Source of the DNA: Tamarix chinensis | Lineage: Eukaryota > Streptophyta > Magnoliopsida > Caryophyllales > Tamaricaceae | Direction of reading: 5' to 3' | Assembly (NCBI GenBank): GCA_030549775.1 | Contig: CM060174.1 | Coordinates: 29,144,117-29,208,116 of the forward strand | Length of the DNA: 64,000 nt | Shown here: piece after piece, positions 11,263 to 22,814 of the stretch | Position numbering within the stretch: the first letter of the stretch is position 1 | How the letters are laid out: each line of letters opens with the position of its first letter | Notes under the pieces: generated by a model | The model's input: only the letters and a program-made list of their open reading frames with translations | Database searches by the model: none | Told to the model about the DNA's origin: nothing | Program-made: the position numbers and the translations under genes

Positions 11263-11961
11263 TGTGATCCTTTACTTCTTGTGTATCTTAGCCTTCAAAT
11301 TCTCAATAGTATTTGAACTCTCCACCAGCAAGGTGATGCTCTTCAATTTATTAATAGTATTAGAACTCTCTTCCTCCAAGTTTTTGATGGTGTCTAAGCT
11401 CTCCAATTATAATATACTCATCTTTCCTATGAGAGTCTTGATGAAAATTTTCATTCCACCATGGCGGCAGTTTACCAAGTGGTGTGTAGTATCCTTTTGG
11501 ATGTTAAAATTGGTAAGGTTATTTCCATCCTCAAGCTTTTTCCCAAAGAAGATAAACCTTTGCTAGTCTGGGGGAAATCCTATCATTGTCTTTGATCTTA
11601 TCCTTAATGTTATTGTTAGTGTTGGATCTCTCAACTTCATGGGTGATAGTCTTCCCAGTTAGGGTTTTGATAAAGATATACATCCTACCAAGAAGTAGGA
11701 GGACCAAGTTAAGGGTAGATTCTTTCAACATAATGTAATCGGCTGGGGTACGACCATTCTCAAGTTGCTTTCCAATGAAGATCTATCTTAAATAATTTGT
11801 GGGATCACCTCTTTGTCCCATACCTTAGCCTTAATATGGATAATGGTGTTGAGGCTCTTGACCTCAAGGGTAATTATCTTCTTAATTAGGGTCTTCACTA
11901 AGATATGCATACCTCCATGAATATAGAGCACCAATTAGGGGGTGGATTCCTTTTGGATGTT
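11263..11961 (-). pseudogene. Degenerate polyubiquitin block M4, left part
   Basis: This holds the best surviving coding stretch of the array. Between 11731 and 11531, minus strand, one frame reads through the end of one monomer ([16 protein letters not shown]) into the start of the next ([14 protein letters not shown], then HEVERSNT). The frame is open but mutated. The block is broken at 11961 by a CACTA element, exactly between the codons equivalent to Asn60 and Ile61. The sequence resumes at 19227 or 19230. Confidence 0.85.
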
Positions 11962-12440
11962 CACTATGAGAAAAAGGATTAGCATTGATGATCTTAATAA
12001 CGATGATAAACAATTGTTGATATTAGGCCTTATTATCGATAATTACTTATTGCTATTAGATCATAGGAAGAATTTATTTTTCTCTAAAAAAGGGAAAAAA
12101 ATACTTAATACCAACAATACCTATCATCGATGTTAAGTAGGGTCGAAATCCCCCCCCCCAATTTTTTATTAAAATCTTAGGGAAATAAATACCGATAAGA
12201 TCATTGACAATAAGTATTATGTTTCAGTAAAATACCATGGAGGGAAAATTACCTTTGAAAGAAGCAGAGTATAAATGAAAATCTTATTACCAACGATCTT
12301 GACCTTAATGCCGATGATATATCATCCTTATTAAGTGATCAATATTTAGTCAAAAGAAATAGGAGTGAAATATGCCACTAAGGAGTGGATAGTTTTATGC
12401 CGATGATAAGTTGTCGGTAATAAGTGTTCAATTATATTTT
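11962..12440. repeat. CACTA left subterminal repeat region
   Basis: Short motifs related to GATGATAA and GTCGGTAATAAG recur in direct and inverted forms (near 11985, 12000, 12050, 12190, 12310, 12400). The matching region at the other end is 18780-19226. Such arrays are the usual transposase-binding subterminal repeats of CACTA elements. Confidence 0.7.
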
Positions 12441-13029
12441 TGTGTGAGGGATAGTTTTATAAAACCAAATATAGGAAATAGGGCCAAGATTTTAAATAAC
12501 TGAAAATATAAAAAAATTCCAACACAATGGGCAAAACACTTATAACTAGTAAACCTAACTCTTAGGCATAAACATAAGCCTTTGACCCCAAGAAATGACC
12601 CCATAATGGCCCATGCCATCACCCTCAACATACTCTAATTGAGAGTCATAGCCCTGTAAATCATCTTTTAATCCCCAAACCAAAAGCCAGATCATCATAG
12701 TGACCATAGAAGTGTAGTATTAGTATGGTGAAGTACTGGTAAAATATACTACCTAGAACATGGTAAGGCTCGTATAGTACATTGAAGTCATATAACAGCA
12801 TGATGATATTATATTGGTACATCTCAACACTTAATATCAAGGTGTAATACAACAATACATGATTGCATGGACATCATGGAAGTACAAGGATATGGTAACT
12901 ACATCACAATCCATATAATATAAACCATATTAGAATTCTTCCTTTAGTGACCAAACAAATTCCGGTTAACAAGATAGTTTGTTCTACCACACCTAGTTTT
13001 ACACCATAAAAAAAATTCATGTTAGCATA

Positions 13030-13320
13030 AATAATCACAATAGGATACCACACCCATCACATAAGGTCAAGATACATTGAAGGGATTTCTTCAGGGATAC
13101 CACACCCACCACACATCAAGTGCACCTGTCACAAAATCGGGATACCACACCCACCATACATGGTCGAAGTACACTAAGGTGGCTTGTACTGGGATACCTC
13201 ACCCACCACACCTTAAATGTATCTACCACGAGAGTTAAAAAGTTGGGATACCACACCTGCCTAAGTAATGGATAATACAAAGTGCCAAGGGACTTGTATT
13301 GGGATACCACACACACCCGA
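13030..13320. repeat. Irregular tandem repeat within the CACTA element
   Basis: The motif GGGATACCACACCCACCAC recurs about six times at uneven spacings of roughly 50 to 65 bp, with CAAGTGCAC- or AAGTACACT-like sequence between copies. No coding function is seen. Confidence 0.7.
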
Positions 13321-13899
13321 ATTAGACACCGATATTATATTAGCCTGCTATAGTATAATCCTATACCTCAAATATATACGCATACAGCTTATTGACCACA
13401 ACCTAGTAGAGAAGGAAATAGGTACTGAGTAAAAAATATGACCATAAGGTGACACCCCTCACAAACTCTCGACAACTACCCCAAGAATCAGAGAAAAAAG
13501 CTCTAACAAAATCTTATAACATTATTATGTATTTTCTAGTGATATCAAAAATCACAATAAAATACACACATAACCAAATGGGTGTTTCCAAGTAACAACA
13601 CCAAATATAATTAAATTCCATTATTTGACAAAATTGGTTGTTTTTAGGTGATAACACCAAACACATCACAAGTCATTAAAGCCACCAATTGGGTGTTTCA
13701 AGTGCTAACACTGAACACATCACAAGGTATTAAAACCACCAATTAGGTGTTTAATGATGACACCAAACTTAACCAACAAGTCCCAAATACCATCATGATG
13801 ATTCTTATTAAAACAAGGCAATCATATTTGATTCATAATTTAAATGTTGTAAATACATAGAGGTATCAACATAAAAGGCCCAAGAGAAATATAATAATT

Positions 13900-14340
13900 T
13901 ATAAACAAACCAATCAACTTTTAGTCTAACCAGTTGATTGATCCATTGGACCAATCGACTAGTCTGGTCGTACCAGACTTAAACCAAAACCACACAAAAG
14001 AACCAATCAACAGTTTGCCTCTTTGATTGATTATTCATAGGAACTAGTCGACTAGTTTAGTCTAACCAGCTAATGGGTCTAAGTAGAGACCAAATCATTT
14101 TGGCATGTAAAGAAACCAACAAAGGGGTTTTCCCAACTAATTAACCAATCATAGGAACCTGTCAATTGGTTTGGTCTAATCAGTGGATGGGTCTAAGCAA
14201 AGGCCAAATCATTTTAGTCTATAGAAAAACTAGTTGATGCGTTGGACCAACCAATTGATTGATCTCGCAACCAAAGAATCTAAAACTCCAAACCATTAGA
14301 TTGCTTGTATAACCAGTTGATGGGTTCAAGGAACATATTG
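13900..14340. repeat. Dispersed ACCAATCGACTAGT-like motif cluster
   Basis: Variants of a short sequence like AACCAGTTGATTGGTTTGGTC appear repeatedly in both orientations (near 13930, 13955, 14045, 14155, 14230, 14310 and again at 15015-15125). The spacer at 21430-22020 contains similar variants. Confidence 0.5.
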
Positions 14341-16439
14341 ACTAGTTTGGGTAAAACACTACCTAGGCTTGCGATACACACACCAAACTTTACCAATCTT
14401 TATCATATTAATACTAGCATGCTTCTAAGTCAAAACATGCATAAAAATACCTATTGTACACACAGAATCACATGGATACATAGTAATGTACATACTCAAG
14501 CGAATCATGTTCAAAATGGCCAACTTATGCCTAAAATCAAAGAAACCCAAAAGTGCCAACTTAGGAAGAATTATACCACATGCTCATATTATATAATACA
14601 AATTAGATCATGCTCACATATCCACTAAACACATGGAACCCCAATACACCACATAACCTTATTTATGTTAGAGATAAGAATGCATTACCTTGAATCAATT
14701 CTTCTAGCACACAAAAGCTCCTACTTGATGTCTATCTACCAGATCTTCGATTCCTAAGAGAATTAAAGTTAAAAAAATAAAAATAATCTTTCAAAGCTTC
14801 ATTAAAATCAAGGAAAAATCATAAGAATAAGAAGAACACAAAACACACCTTTTTACTCAAAAAGAGAGCGTTAAGGAAAGGAAAATGATCTAAATAATAT
14901 GAAAATGATCTCAAAACACTAAAGTATGTTTATTAGCAAAATGGAAAAATAATTAGATGTTTTCATAAAAATTAGAGAGAAATCCAAACCAAAATAAAAA
15001 ATGGATTTGAAGTCGTAGGACAACCAGTTGATTAGTTTAGGCAAACCAATCGATTGGTTTGTTGAGAATAAGAATGTCAATTACCCAACACACTAGTTGA
15101 TCGATTATAGAAATCAATCAAATGGTACGTTTGAAATTCACATTTTTATTATAATTGCAAAACCATTCCAAAACCAAAAATAATCTATTTTATATCAACA
15201 TAATATTAAACATATTTTGAAGAACTTTGGCATAAGGAATTACAGTTATCTTTCATCTTTCTCCTCCGTTGGTTTGATTTTTGAAGCTTTGTATGCTTAT
15301 ATTTTCTATTTCTTATGTAATTTTTGGTTTAAGGTTATCTAATTATGATTTTTTTCAGGTGCAATTAGAGGATCATCACCACGTCACTTCCAACCGTTGT
15401 AAATCCGCCGCCGAGCACTACTAAGCACCCCTATAGTATGAATTTGGTATAATTATTAAGTATCTGTTTATTTTAAGGTAATCTTTGTATATTAATTAAA
15501 TTGAAATAATTTATAAATTAGATTATTGTAGTTAGAGTTTGATTGGTTAATTACATATTTTAATTAGATTTTGTATAATTAGATTATTAGATTATTGTAG
15601 TTTGGTTTTGTATAATTGAGCTATTCGATTACTATAATTAGATTATTTGTATAATTCAATTATATATTGTATATAGTTGTTACTATGCATGTTAGATTAG
15701 AAAAAATATTAGTATGTTAGAGTATATTAAATATTTTAGTTAATGGTCGATAATTAATATATACGATAGTATCTTAGTATGTGTATATGTTTTTAGAAGT
15801 AGCATGTTAGTAGACTTTCAAATTGGTGATATGTTATTTTTATTTTTTTAGTGATATTGATAGATGTATATAATATTTATTACTAAAAATAAGATAAATA
15901 ATAAAAAATAAGATAAGAGATAAATAGTCAGAAAAATTGATTTTCATTTGTTATTGTATAATGATAATTAATGGTTATGCCAATACTTCAAACAAATATG
16001 AAAATAAAGAAAAGTTCATGAGTTTAGAGAGTAATTAATGAAGATAAATGAAATTATTTTGACTTTTTTAATATTAATAAATTTTATATAGTTAGACTCT
16101 TGTGAAATTATGTCAGAAATATATTTGTAGTCATTAGATATAAAAAGAATTTATGAGTAAGGTCTTAATCATAGAAAATAATTAATAGGTATGCTTGAGC
16201 CTAGTTATTAAAATTTGAAGGTAAAAAATTTTTAATATTAGTGAATTTGGTAATGAATGAATGTATTTAATGATTAATCTAAAAGAGTAAAATATTTTAG
16301 GTAAAAAAATTAATAGTTAACCTTATCAAGTAATTAATGAAATGATATATTAAAAAATTAAATCTTTGATATTGTTTAATTATATATAGTTGAACCCTTG
16401 TGAAATTGAAAGTACTGAAATAAAGTTAATGTTAACTTA

Positions 16440-18650
16440 AAATAATGGCCTTTTTATTAAGGTTATTGTGATTTTGTGCTATTTTTATAGGTGGTAGGAT
16501 GCTACTTGATGCATACCCACTATCCTACTTTAGAATGTCTCCGAATGGGGATATTAGGCATCATGTGAGATGTGTATGTGATGTGCTAGATCGCATAGTA
16601 GAGAACAGTTTGTATTTGGGACCAAACAAGTTTAGGTCATTTTATCTTTTGATTACCTTATCACTTATACAATTATGGGTAAGGGCGATGACTAGATATC
16701 TATATTTTTTTTACTGATGTTCCACACTCTAAATTTATTAAGGATGAATATTTTATGAGACACTATGATCGAATTACAAGAGAGTTGATAGTGATTGATG
16801 ATGAATGTAAATCTCCCCATGGGATGCTGGCAAGTGTATACCACAATTGTCCAAATGAGTCATTGGACAAAGATGGGCCTTCTTCTTAAGAAGTGAAGAG
16901 AAAATGATTTTACGAGAATTATTAACTCATTGGGTACTTGAGAGTTGGTCATCAAAGGTTACCATGGGCTTTGGTAGGTGATTGAGAGCATAAATGTGTA
17001 TACTCTAAAGGTTGTGCTAGCATGCTAAATAATAGTGTTTGGTATTAGGGATCCTCATTAGATATGTACCCATATTTTGTCTTATTATTATACATTTCAT
17101 TTATAATTCAATTAAACATTGTAAAAATTATTTGTTTGGTTAATATTATAGGATTGTTGTTTGCTAAATTTAATTATTTATAAGGTAAGTGATAGTTATT
17201 TCCTTGAAAAATAATTAACAGATGAGATGGCCATCAATAAAAGTTGGACGAGGTTACAGAATTTTAGGTTTGATGAGTGTTAGAATAGGCTTCAAGATTT
17301 TTTTGAAATGGAAAAAAATTGTCTAAATTCATATGGATCTGTTTGTTGTCTTTATAAGAATTGTAACAATTATATTTAACACCCCTTAGTGTAATTAAAA
17401 GTCACATATGGTAAATAGTTTACCAGATGTGTTAGAAATAAAATTGGAACAAAGATACCACTATATTATAAAAGGTGGTCACATGTCCCTCCAGAGGATA
17501 AGGCAAAGATCCTCCCCAAAGTTGAGGTAAAATTTATTCATTATCTTTTTTGATTGATAAATGAAATGAAAATTATATAATTTCAAACTTATGATTGTAT
17601 ATATATAAAGAATTATTTTGATTTAGCTCCATGGAGGGAAAATCCTTCGTGACCTAGGATTGAATTAGGCCTTGACTGAATGATGGCTAATCGATACAAA
17701 GATTGTAAATGTGATCATAAGAAGGATTGGTAGGAATATAATAATTATAAGCCTTCTTTTTTCAAACTAGATGTGTGGAAAAGATGTATCAATCTTTGAA
17801 ATTCAAATAATGTAAAGGAAATATTAAATTTTTGTGTACAGATTGAATAAAATTACATATAGAGAACATGAACAAATTACTATTTTATTTATGAAGGCTT
17901 TAGCAGACAACAATATTGCTAATAAGGTAAAACCGACCACTCATTCGTATCATGGTATATAATTGTTGTCACAATATTGCTACAAGAAAGTATTTATAGA
18001 TTTTTTATTCTTATTTTTTTGATCATGTAATGTATTAAACTTTCTCTTATATATAGGCCCATCATGAGATAAGAAAAATTTTACCTACCGTTGCGACCTA
18101 TAGAGAAATGCATTTCAAGAATTACAAATGGGTCACTTTCTAAGTTGAGGAGAATTTTTTAAGTTAGTTATATGTAATTAATTATAATATATATTATTAA
18201 CAATTATTATAATATGTCTAACTTGTGCTTATATGTACAAAACAAAATGTTAAGAAATTGAGAAGAGACCTTGTCACCAATAGCTTCTTGTAGAGCGGAT
18301 GATCTCGCATCTCTTGAAATTGATGAAGAACCAACACTCAAGGACGTCTTAGGTAGTCATCCAAGGCATAGAAAAGGTGTGGGTTGATGGCTTGTAGGGG
18401 AGGGCTCAAGTCATGTTGTTTCTTGCATTAGCTGGATATACACTAATATACTACAATAACAACAATGAAATCTTAAATACAGCAAAACCAAAAACAAATG
18501 AGTGAGATTAAAGCCTGACAACAAGCAACATTTGAGAGTCAATAGGAAAAATTAAGATAAATGAGAGCTTTTACGGCTTCATAGGCTCAAGGTCATCCAC
18601 CTCCGCCATCTAATCAAGATCAAGATGAAGATGAAGGTAATAAATATATT
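16440..18650 (+). pseudogene. Decayed CACTA transposase-like gene
   Basis: Fragments match the general layout of the plant Ptta/En/Spm accessory transposase family. Near 17400-17530 the plus strand reads RCVRNKIGTK, then LYYKRWSHVPPEDKAKI. This corresponds to the conserved tryptophan- and VPP-containing stretch of these proteins. Near 18300-18370 it reads LEIDEEPTLKDVLG, and near 18500-18640 there is a Gln-rich tail, then PPPPSNQDQDEDEG. A 72-codon open stretch at 16499-16717 lies upstream. Stops and frameshifts interrupt all of it, so no product is expected. The exact family is inferred from motif resemblance. No intact TNP2-type catalytic protein was found in the element. Confidence 0.6.
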
Positions 18651-18779
18651 TTTAGGTTTTATGCTAGTAAAATGTAATAACAATATGTTTGTTTTGTAAA
18701 TTACGTTTTTATAACAACATTTGTATTTAAAATGTTATTTAGTAAATATTTTGAAAACCTTATTATTGATTTTATTTAA

Positions 18780-19226
18780 TATTTTAAAAAGTGACTTACT
18801 TATGATAAATTTTCGGTAATAAGGTTTTTAATAAAAAAATATCATTTAAATAAAAAATGAATTATCATCGGTGTTAAGGTATAAATATTATCAGTAATAA
18901 GCAGTAATCATTGGTAATAAGGTTTTTTGAATTCAAACTATCTCTCAAATTTAAAATTTCAATCATTAATATTAACACCCATTTTATTTAATTTTTTTCC
19001 TTGCTATTTTTAATCATTGGTAACAAGATGAACTCCGACAAACAAATCGTTAGTGTTACGCCTTATTACTGACGATAATTAAATCGTTGGTAATAAGCTT
19101 ATTGTTGATTTACTTGTACCAATGATAAAATATTGATGAAGCATTGTTAGTAATACATATTACCAATGAACTTTTTCTTACTGCCGACGATTTAGATCAT
19201 CGCTATTTGCCCTTGTTCTTGTAGTG
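18780..19226. repeat. CACTA right subterminal repeat region
   Basis: TTATCGGTAATAAG-like and CGATGATAA-like motifs recur in both orientations (near 18805, 18860, 18890, 19055, 19090, 19190). They mirror the left end. The terminus is CTTGTAGTG. Confidence 0.7.
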
Positions 19227-19229
19227 GTT

Positions 19230-19406
19230 GTGGTCCGCAAATATACGACCATCCTCAATTTTCTTTCCAACAAAGATTAACATCTACAAGTTTAGAGGAA
19301 TTCATTTCTTGTCCCTAATCTTAGCCTTAACGCCATCGATGGTGTTAGAGCTATGAATGTAAAGAGTGATGGTGCTTCCTATAAGGGTCTTAACAAAGAT
19401 CTACAA
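19230..19406 (-). pseudogene. Degenerate polyubiquitin block M4, right part
   Basis: This is the N-terminal part of the monomer interrupted by the CACTA element. On the minus strand it runs from a decayed Met1-Gln2 (TTG-TAG at 19401-19406) through [15 protein letters not shown] codons to KQLEDGRxxADHN at the insertion point. The monomer is complete when the transposon is removed. Confidence 0.8.
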
Positions 19407-19621
19407 ATGATGAATATGAAAGAAAAATCCCTAATTAGATATTAACTAAATATATAATTAAGATATGATTAATAATCAGATGCTCCCAAGAAATGATTCA
19501 ATTACTCATAATCAATCAAAGAAATAACAATTAGAGCATGATTTTATTCCTCACTATGTTACTAGGGAAAATTTTGGTGTTTTTATTTAATCAAAGAATT
19601 TTCATGTTCTTACTCTTAATT
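19407..19621. repeat. Palindromic head-to-head centre C4 (shortened)
   Basis: It is homologous to the other centres but about 90 bp shorter. AAATAACAATTAGAGCATG lies near 19515 and faces CATGTTCTTACTCTTAATTA near 19600. The deletion removed the first codons of the plus-strand block, which now starts with ATG-GTT-AAG. Confidence 0.65.
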
Positions 19622-20744
19622 ATGGTTAAGACCCTAATAGGAAACACTATCACTCTTGAGGTCAAGAGCTCCGATAAAATTGACAAAATCAAGGTTAAGA
19701 TTCAGGACAATGAAGGAATTACTCTTGACTAATAGAGGATGATCTTTTTTGGAAAGTAGCTTTAGCATGGTCATACCTTTGTCAACTATAATATCAAAAG
19801 GAATCTACCATCCACTTGGTGCTCCTTCTTTGTGGGGGTATGTAGATCTTTATGAAGACATTGACCGAGCATATTTTTACATTTGAGGTCAATTTCTTTG
19901 ACATCATGACCAGTATTAAGGATAAGATATAGGACAAGATAGAAATTCTATCAAATTAGTAGAGGCTAATCTTCATTGGAAAGCTAGTTGAAGATAGTTT
20001 AAGCCTAGAGAACTACAATATCCAAAAGGAATCTAACCTTGATTTAGTCATCTATATTTTTGTGTGATGCAAAACTTTGTCAATATCCTAACTTGGAAGA
20101 CAATAGCCCTTGAAGTTGAGATCTTCAACACTAATGGTAATGCTAAGTCCTTAATCCTTAACAATGATAGGATCTTTACCAGACTAGTAGAGGTTAATCT
20201 TTGCTGGAAAGTGGCTTGAGGATGGCCATAGGCTCACCAATTACAACATCTAGAAGCATTCTACCTATCACTTGGTCCTCCATCTACATGTTAGCGTGCA
20301 AATTTTCTTCTATATCGTCACTAGAAAGATGATTGCTTTAGAAGTAGAAAGGTCAAACACTAATGACAACATCAATTTCAAGATTCAAGATAAGGAGGGC
20401 ATCTTGACTGACATGTAGGGGTTGATTTGTGCTAGTAAGTAGCTTAAATATGGGAGAGTGCTTATGAGTCACAAAATTTAGAAGGAGTCGATTTTTCACC
20501 TTATGATACATATCCATGGTAGGATGTAGATATTTTTTAAGAAATTGACATGAAAACCGTCCTTTTGGAGATGGAAAGTTTTGATATTATTGATATTATG
20601 AAAGATAGTATATAGAATAAGGAAGGGTTCTCACTAGATTATACCCTTTGATATTTGCTGGGCTATGATGTGCGAATGGGTGGACTCTAGTGAATTTTAA
20701 TATATAAAAGGAGTCTACCATCGACCTTATTCTCTTCTCCATAG
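19622..20744 (+). pseudogene. Degenerate polyubiquitin block P4 (plus strand, five monomers)
   Basis: The longest plus-strand block starts at 19622. It opens with a well-preserved reading ([18 protein letters not shown], then [12 protein letters not shown]), which lacks only residues 2-4 and stops at the QQ position. Further monomers start near 19839, 20068, 20296 and 20533. The block runs through the fifth monomer to an RGG-equivalent end near 20744. It then passes into a 3' flank, so this block keeps the tail that the other plus blocks have lost. Stops are frequent after the first monomer. Confidence 0.83.
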
Positions 20745-21065
20745 TAGATTTTAAATTAGATGCTTTGTGTTCCCCATTTTTATCGTTTATTTTATATTTG
20801 CCTGATTGTGGAGCTAAAGGGATTCATTAAGACCCTTTATGTAGTTTTCTTGTATGCCCTATTTAACATGGGGTTATGTGCTAATATAATAAGGATTTTA
20901 TATCAATAAAAGTTATGTTACTTAATCCACCTCTTTTAGATAATATTTCTAGCATTTTCTTGTTTGTTTACATTGAAGCTTGACTATTATTTGTGTTGCT
21001 TCTAAAATATTATATGCGTTGAGAATGTGTTTGATGTTTGTTTTAATGATTGTTCACCTCCTAGG
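20745..21065 (+). repeat. 3'-flank arm of the tail-to-tail hairpin, left copy
   Basis: The sequence downstream of the P4 block is repeated in inverted orientation at 22015-22335. Landmarks are GTGTTCCCCATTTTTATCG, GATTGTGGAGCTAAAGGG, ATGTAGTTTTCTTGTATGC, CACCTCTTTTAGATAATAT and GAAGCTTGACTATTATTTG. All are present in the inverse of the right arm with scattered differences. The inverted similarity continues outward into the ubiquitin blocks, so the whole structure is a very long palindrome. Confidence 0.85.
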
Positions 21066-22014
21066 TTTATCATTGTTATTATCCTTATTTTTTTGAGTCC
21101 ACACATGTCTAAGGATTTAATAATGTCTGTTCAAGTGTGCTAGTACTATCACTTTCATATGCATGAAGAGCTCATATTCATTTAACAAATATCTCATGTG
21201 TGTATATATTTAAGGAGCAATCAAGCTTCAAACCACAAGTGAAGATCAATACAAGATGTCTAAAGTCTTAGTTTCAAAGGTTTCAATCTTTAAGTTTTTG
21301 GCATAATCTTGTAAGGTTGAAAATGAGAACAATCACTTTTGTTTTTATCTTTGAAATGTTTAAAAAATTTACTTAGAATTTATTTCAAGTAAAATCATAG
21401 ATGGTTTTAACTGCCAAAACTTTTCTAAGTGTTTTTTTAGTTATGGTTCCAGTAGAAATCAATCAAAAAGTTTCCAAATCAATCTACTACTTTGTATTTT
21501 CAATCCATAACTCTAATCTTCTAAAAACCTTTGCAATTGATTGACTATTTCCTTAGAGACTTTTATTCTAGAAAAAAAATTATTTGTCCACAACTGTAAC
21601 ACATCAATTGGTTTCCACAAAATTTATTAATGGGTTTACTTAATTGGTTTGAGGGTCAAAGTTTTTATAAAATGAAATTTTCTTTAGATTTAAAATATTG
21701 AAAAATTTTAGGAACCAATTTATAGTTTGTTTAACTAAATAATGTGTTAAATTAGTTGTAATTTTTTTGCCTTAGCCTAAACACATTTACTAGTTTTTCG
21801 AAACTGATCATCTAGTTTATCCAACTATGCCATTGGTTCCTATAACAATTTGATGGGCGTTACAAACATTAAGGGATAACAATGTATGACTTACACCAAT
21901 CGAATGGTTTGGATAAACCTATCAACTAGCTATAACAATAATAACAATACCCACCAAGTCTAAAATAACCATTTGGCTAGTTACACAAATCAGTTAACTA
22001 GGTAGGGTAATCAA
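21066..22014. other. Spacer loop of the hairpin
   Basis: About 950 bp separates the two inverted arms. No gene is seen. It contains variants of the AACCAATTGATTGGTTT-like motif that is also found inside the CACTA element, for example near 21440-21480, 21600-21650 and 21890-22020. Confidence 0.55.
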
Positions 22015-22335
22015 ATGACCTATGAGGCCAGCAGCCATTAAAAAAAACATTAAACACATGTTAAAAACACATATAATAATCAAGCTTCAATATAAATAAT
22101 AGTTAAGCTTCATTACAAATGAACAAGAAAATGACAAAATATCTAAAAGAGGTGAATTAAGTTAAATAAACTTTATTGTTATATAATCTAGAATATATCA
22201 TCATGTAGACCCATATTAAAGAGTGTATATAAGAAAACTACATTATGAGTCTTACTGAATCCATTTAGCTCCACAATCCAATAGAAACAAAAGTAACAAT
22301 GACAAAAGGGAGCATATGGCAACTAATTTACAATC
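22015..22335 (-). repeat. 3'-flank arm of the tail-to-tail hairpin, right copy
   Basis: This is the inverted partner of 20745-21065. It contains AATCCATTTAGCTCCACAAT (near 22257), the segment that also marks the tail junctions near 430, 6650 and 8990. It joins the minus-strand block M5. Confidence 0.85.
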
Positions 22336-22588
22336 CACCATGGAGATGAAGGGCAAGGTGAATGGTTAACTCCTTCTAAATGGTTAACTCCTTCTAAATA
22401 TTATAATCTACTAGAGTTCTCCCATCATCAAGATTCTTCTTAGCATATATCAAATGCCACCAATATATTGGGATCCTTTCCTTGTAATGTATCTTAGCCT
22501 TCAAATTATCAATAGTATCAAAACTCTCCATCTCTAAGTTGATGGTATTCAAACTCTTAACAAAGATCTACATTCTACAATAGAGACC
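22336..22588 (-). pseudogene. Degenerate polyubiquitin block M5 (truncated)
   Basis: This is one decayed minus-strand monomer (Met1 at about 22573, reading Met-stop-Ile-Phe-Val-Lys) and a few codons of the next. A 20-bp tandem duplication (AATGGTTAACTCCTTCTA) occurs at 22359-22398. The array stops abruptly at about 22588, and unrelated sequence follows. No further ubiquitin blocks were found to the right. Confidence 0.75.
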
Positions 22589-22814
22589 TATAATGTTAAC
22601 CTATAGAATCTCTCACACATCCGCTTCCCCGCATCCCCTTATGTAAATAAACAAAGTTTTGCTTATAATTTATTATCTAACCAATTAATAACTCAGGATA
22701 AGATATCTAGATTTAATTGACAGAAGCGTTAATGATTAGGGACTAGCTAACTAGAACCATAATTATAGTCTACTAGAATTATGCAATCCTAAAGATTAAT
22801 AAATATAGATTAAA
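22589..22814. other. Unassigned AT-rich sequence left of LTR B
   Basis: No gene or known element was recognised. It is continuous with the sequence resuming at 26604, because LTR B is inserted at a TTAAA duplication (22810-22814 and 26599-26603). Confidence 0.5.

Larger units (their letters stand above)
11962..19226 (+). mobile_element. CACTA (En/Spm-type) DNA transposon, 7,265 bp
   Basis: It starts CACTATGAGAAAAAGG. Its right end read inverted is CACTACAAGAACAAGG, which gives 13 of 16 matching terminal bases. It is flanked by the 3-bp target duplication GTT (11959-11961 and 19227-19229). Removing the element and one GTT restores the ubiquitin reading ADHN-IQKEST on the minus strand. Subterminal regions hold many copies of a CGATGATAA / TCGGTAATAAG-like motif in both orientations, which bind transposase in this superfamily. 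A decayed transposase gene lies on the plus strand in the right half. The element looks inactive. Confidence 0.9.

Noticed and set aside
1..22588. A functional polyubiquitin gene
   Set aside because: Every block has stops, altered start codons or indels. Even the best two-monomer frame differs at many invariant ubiquitin positions.
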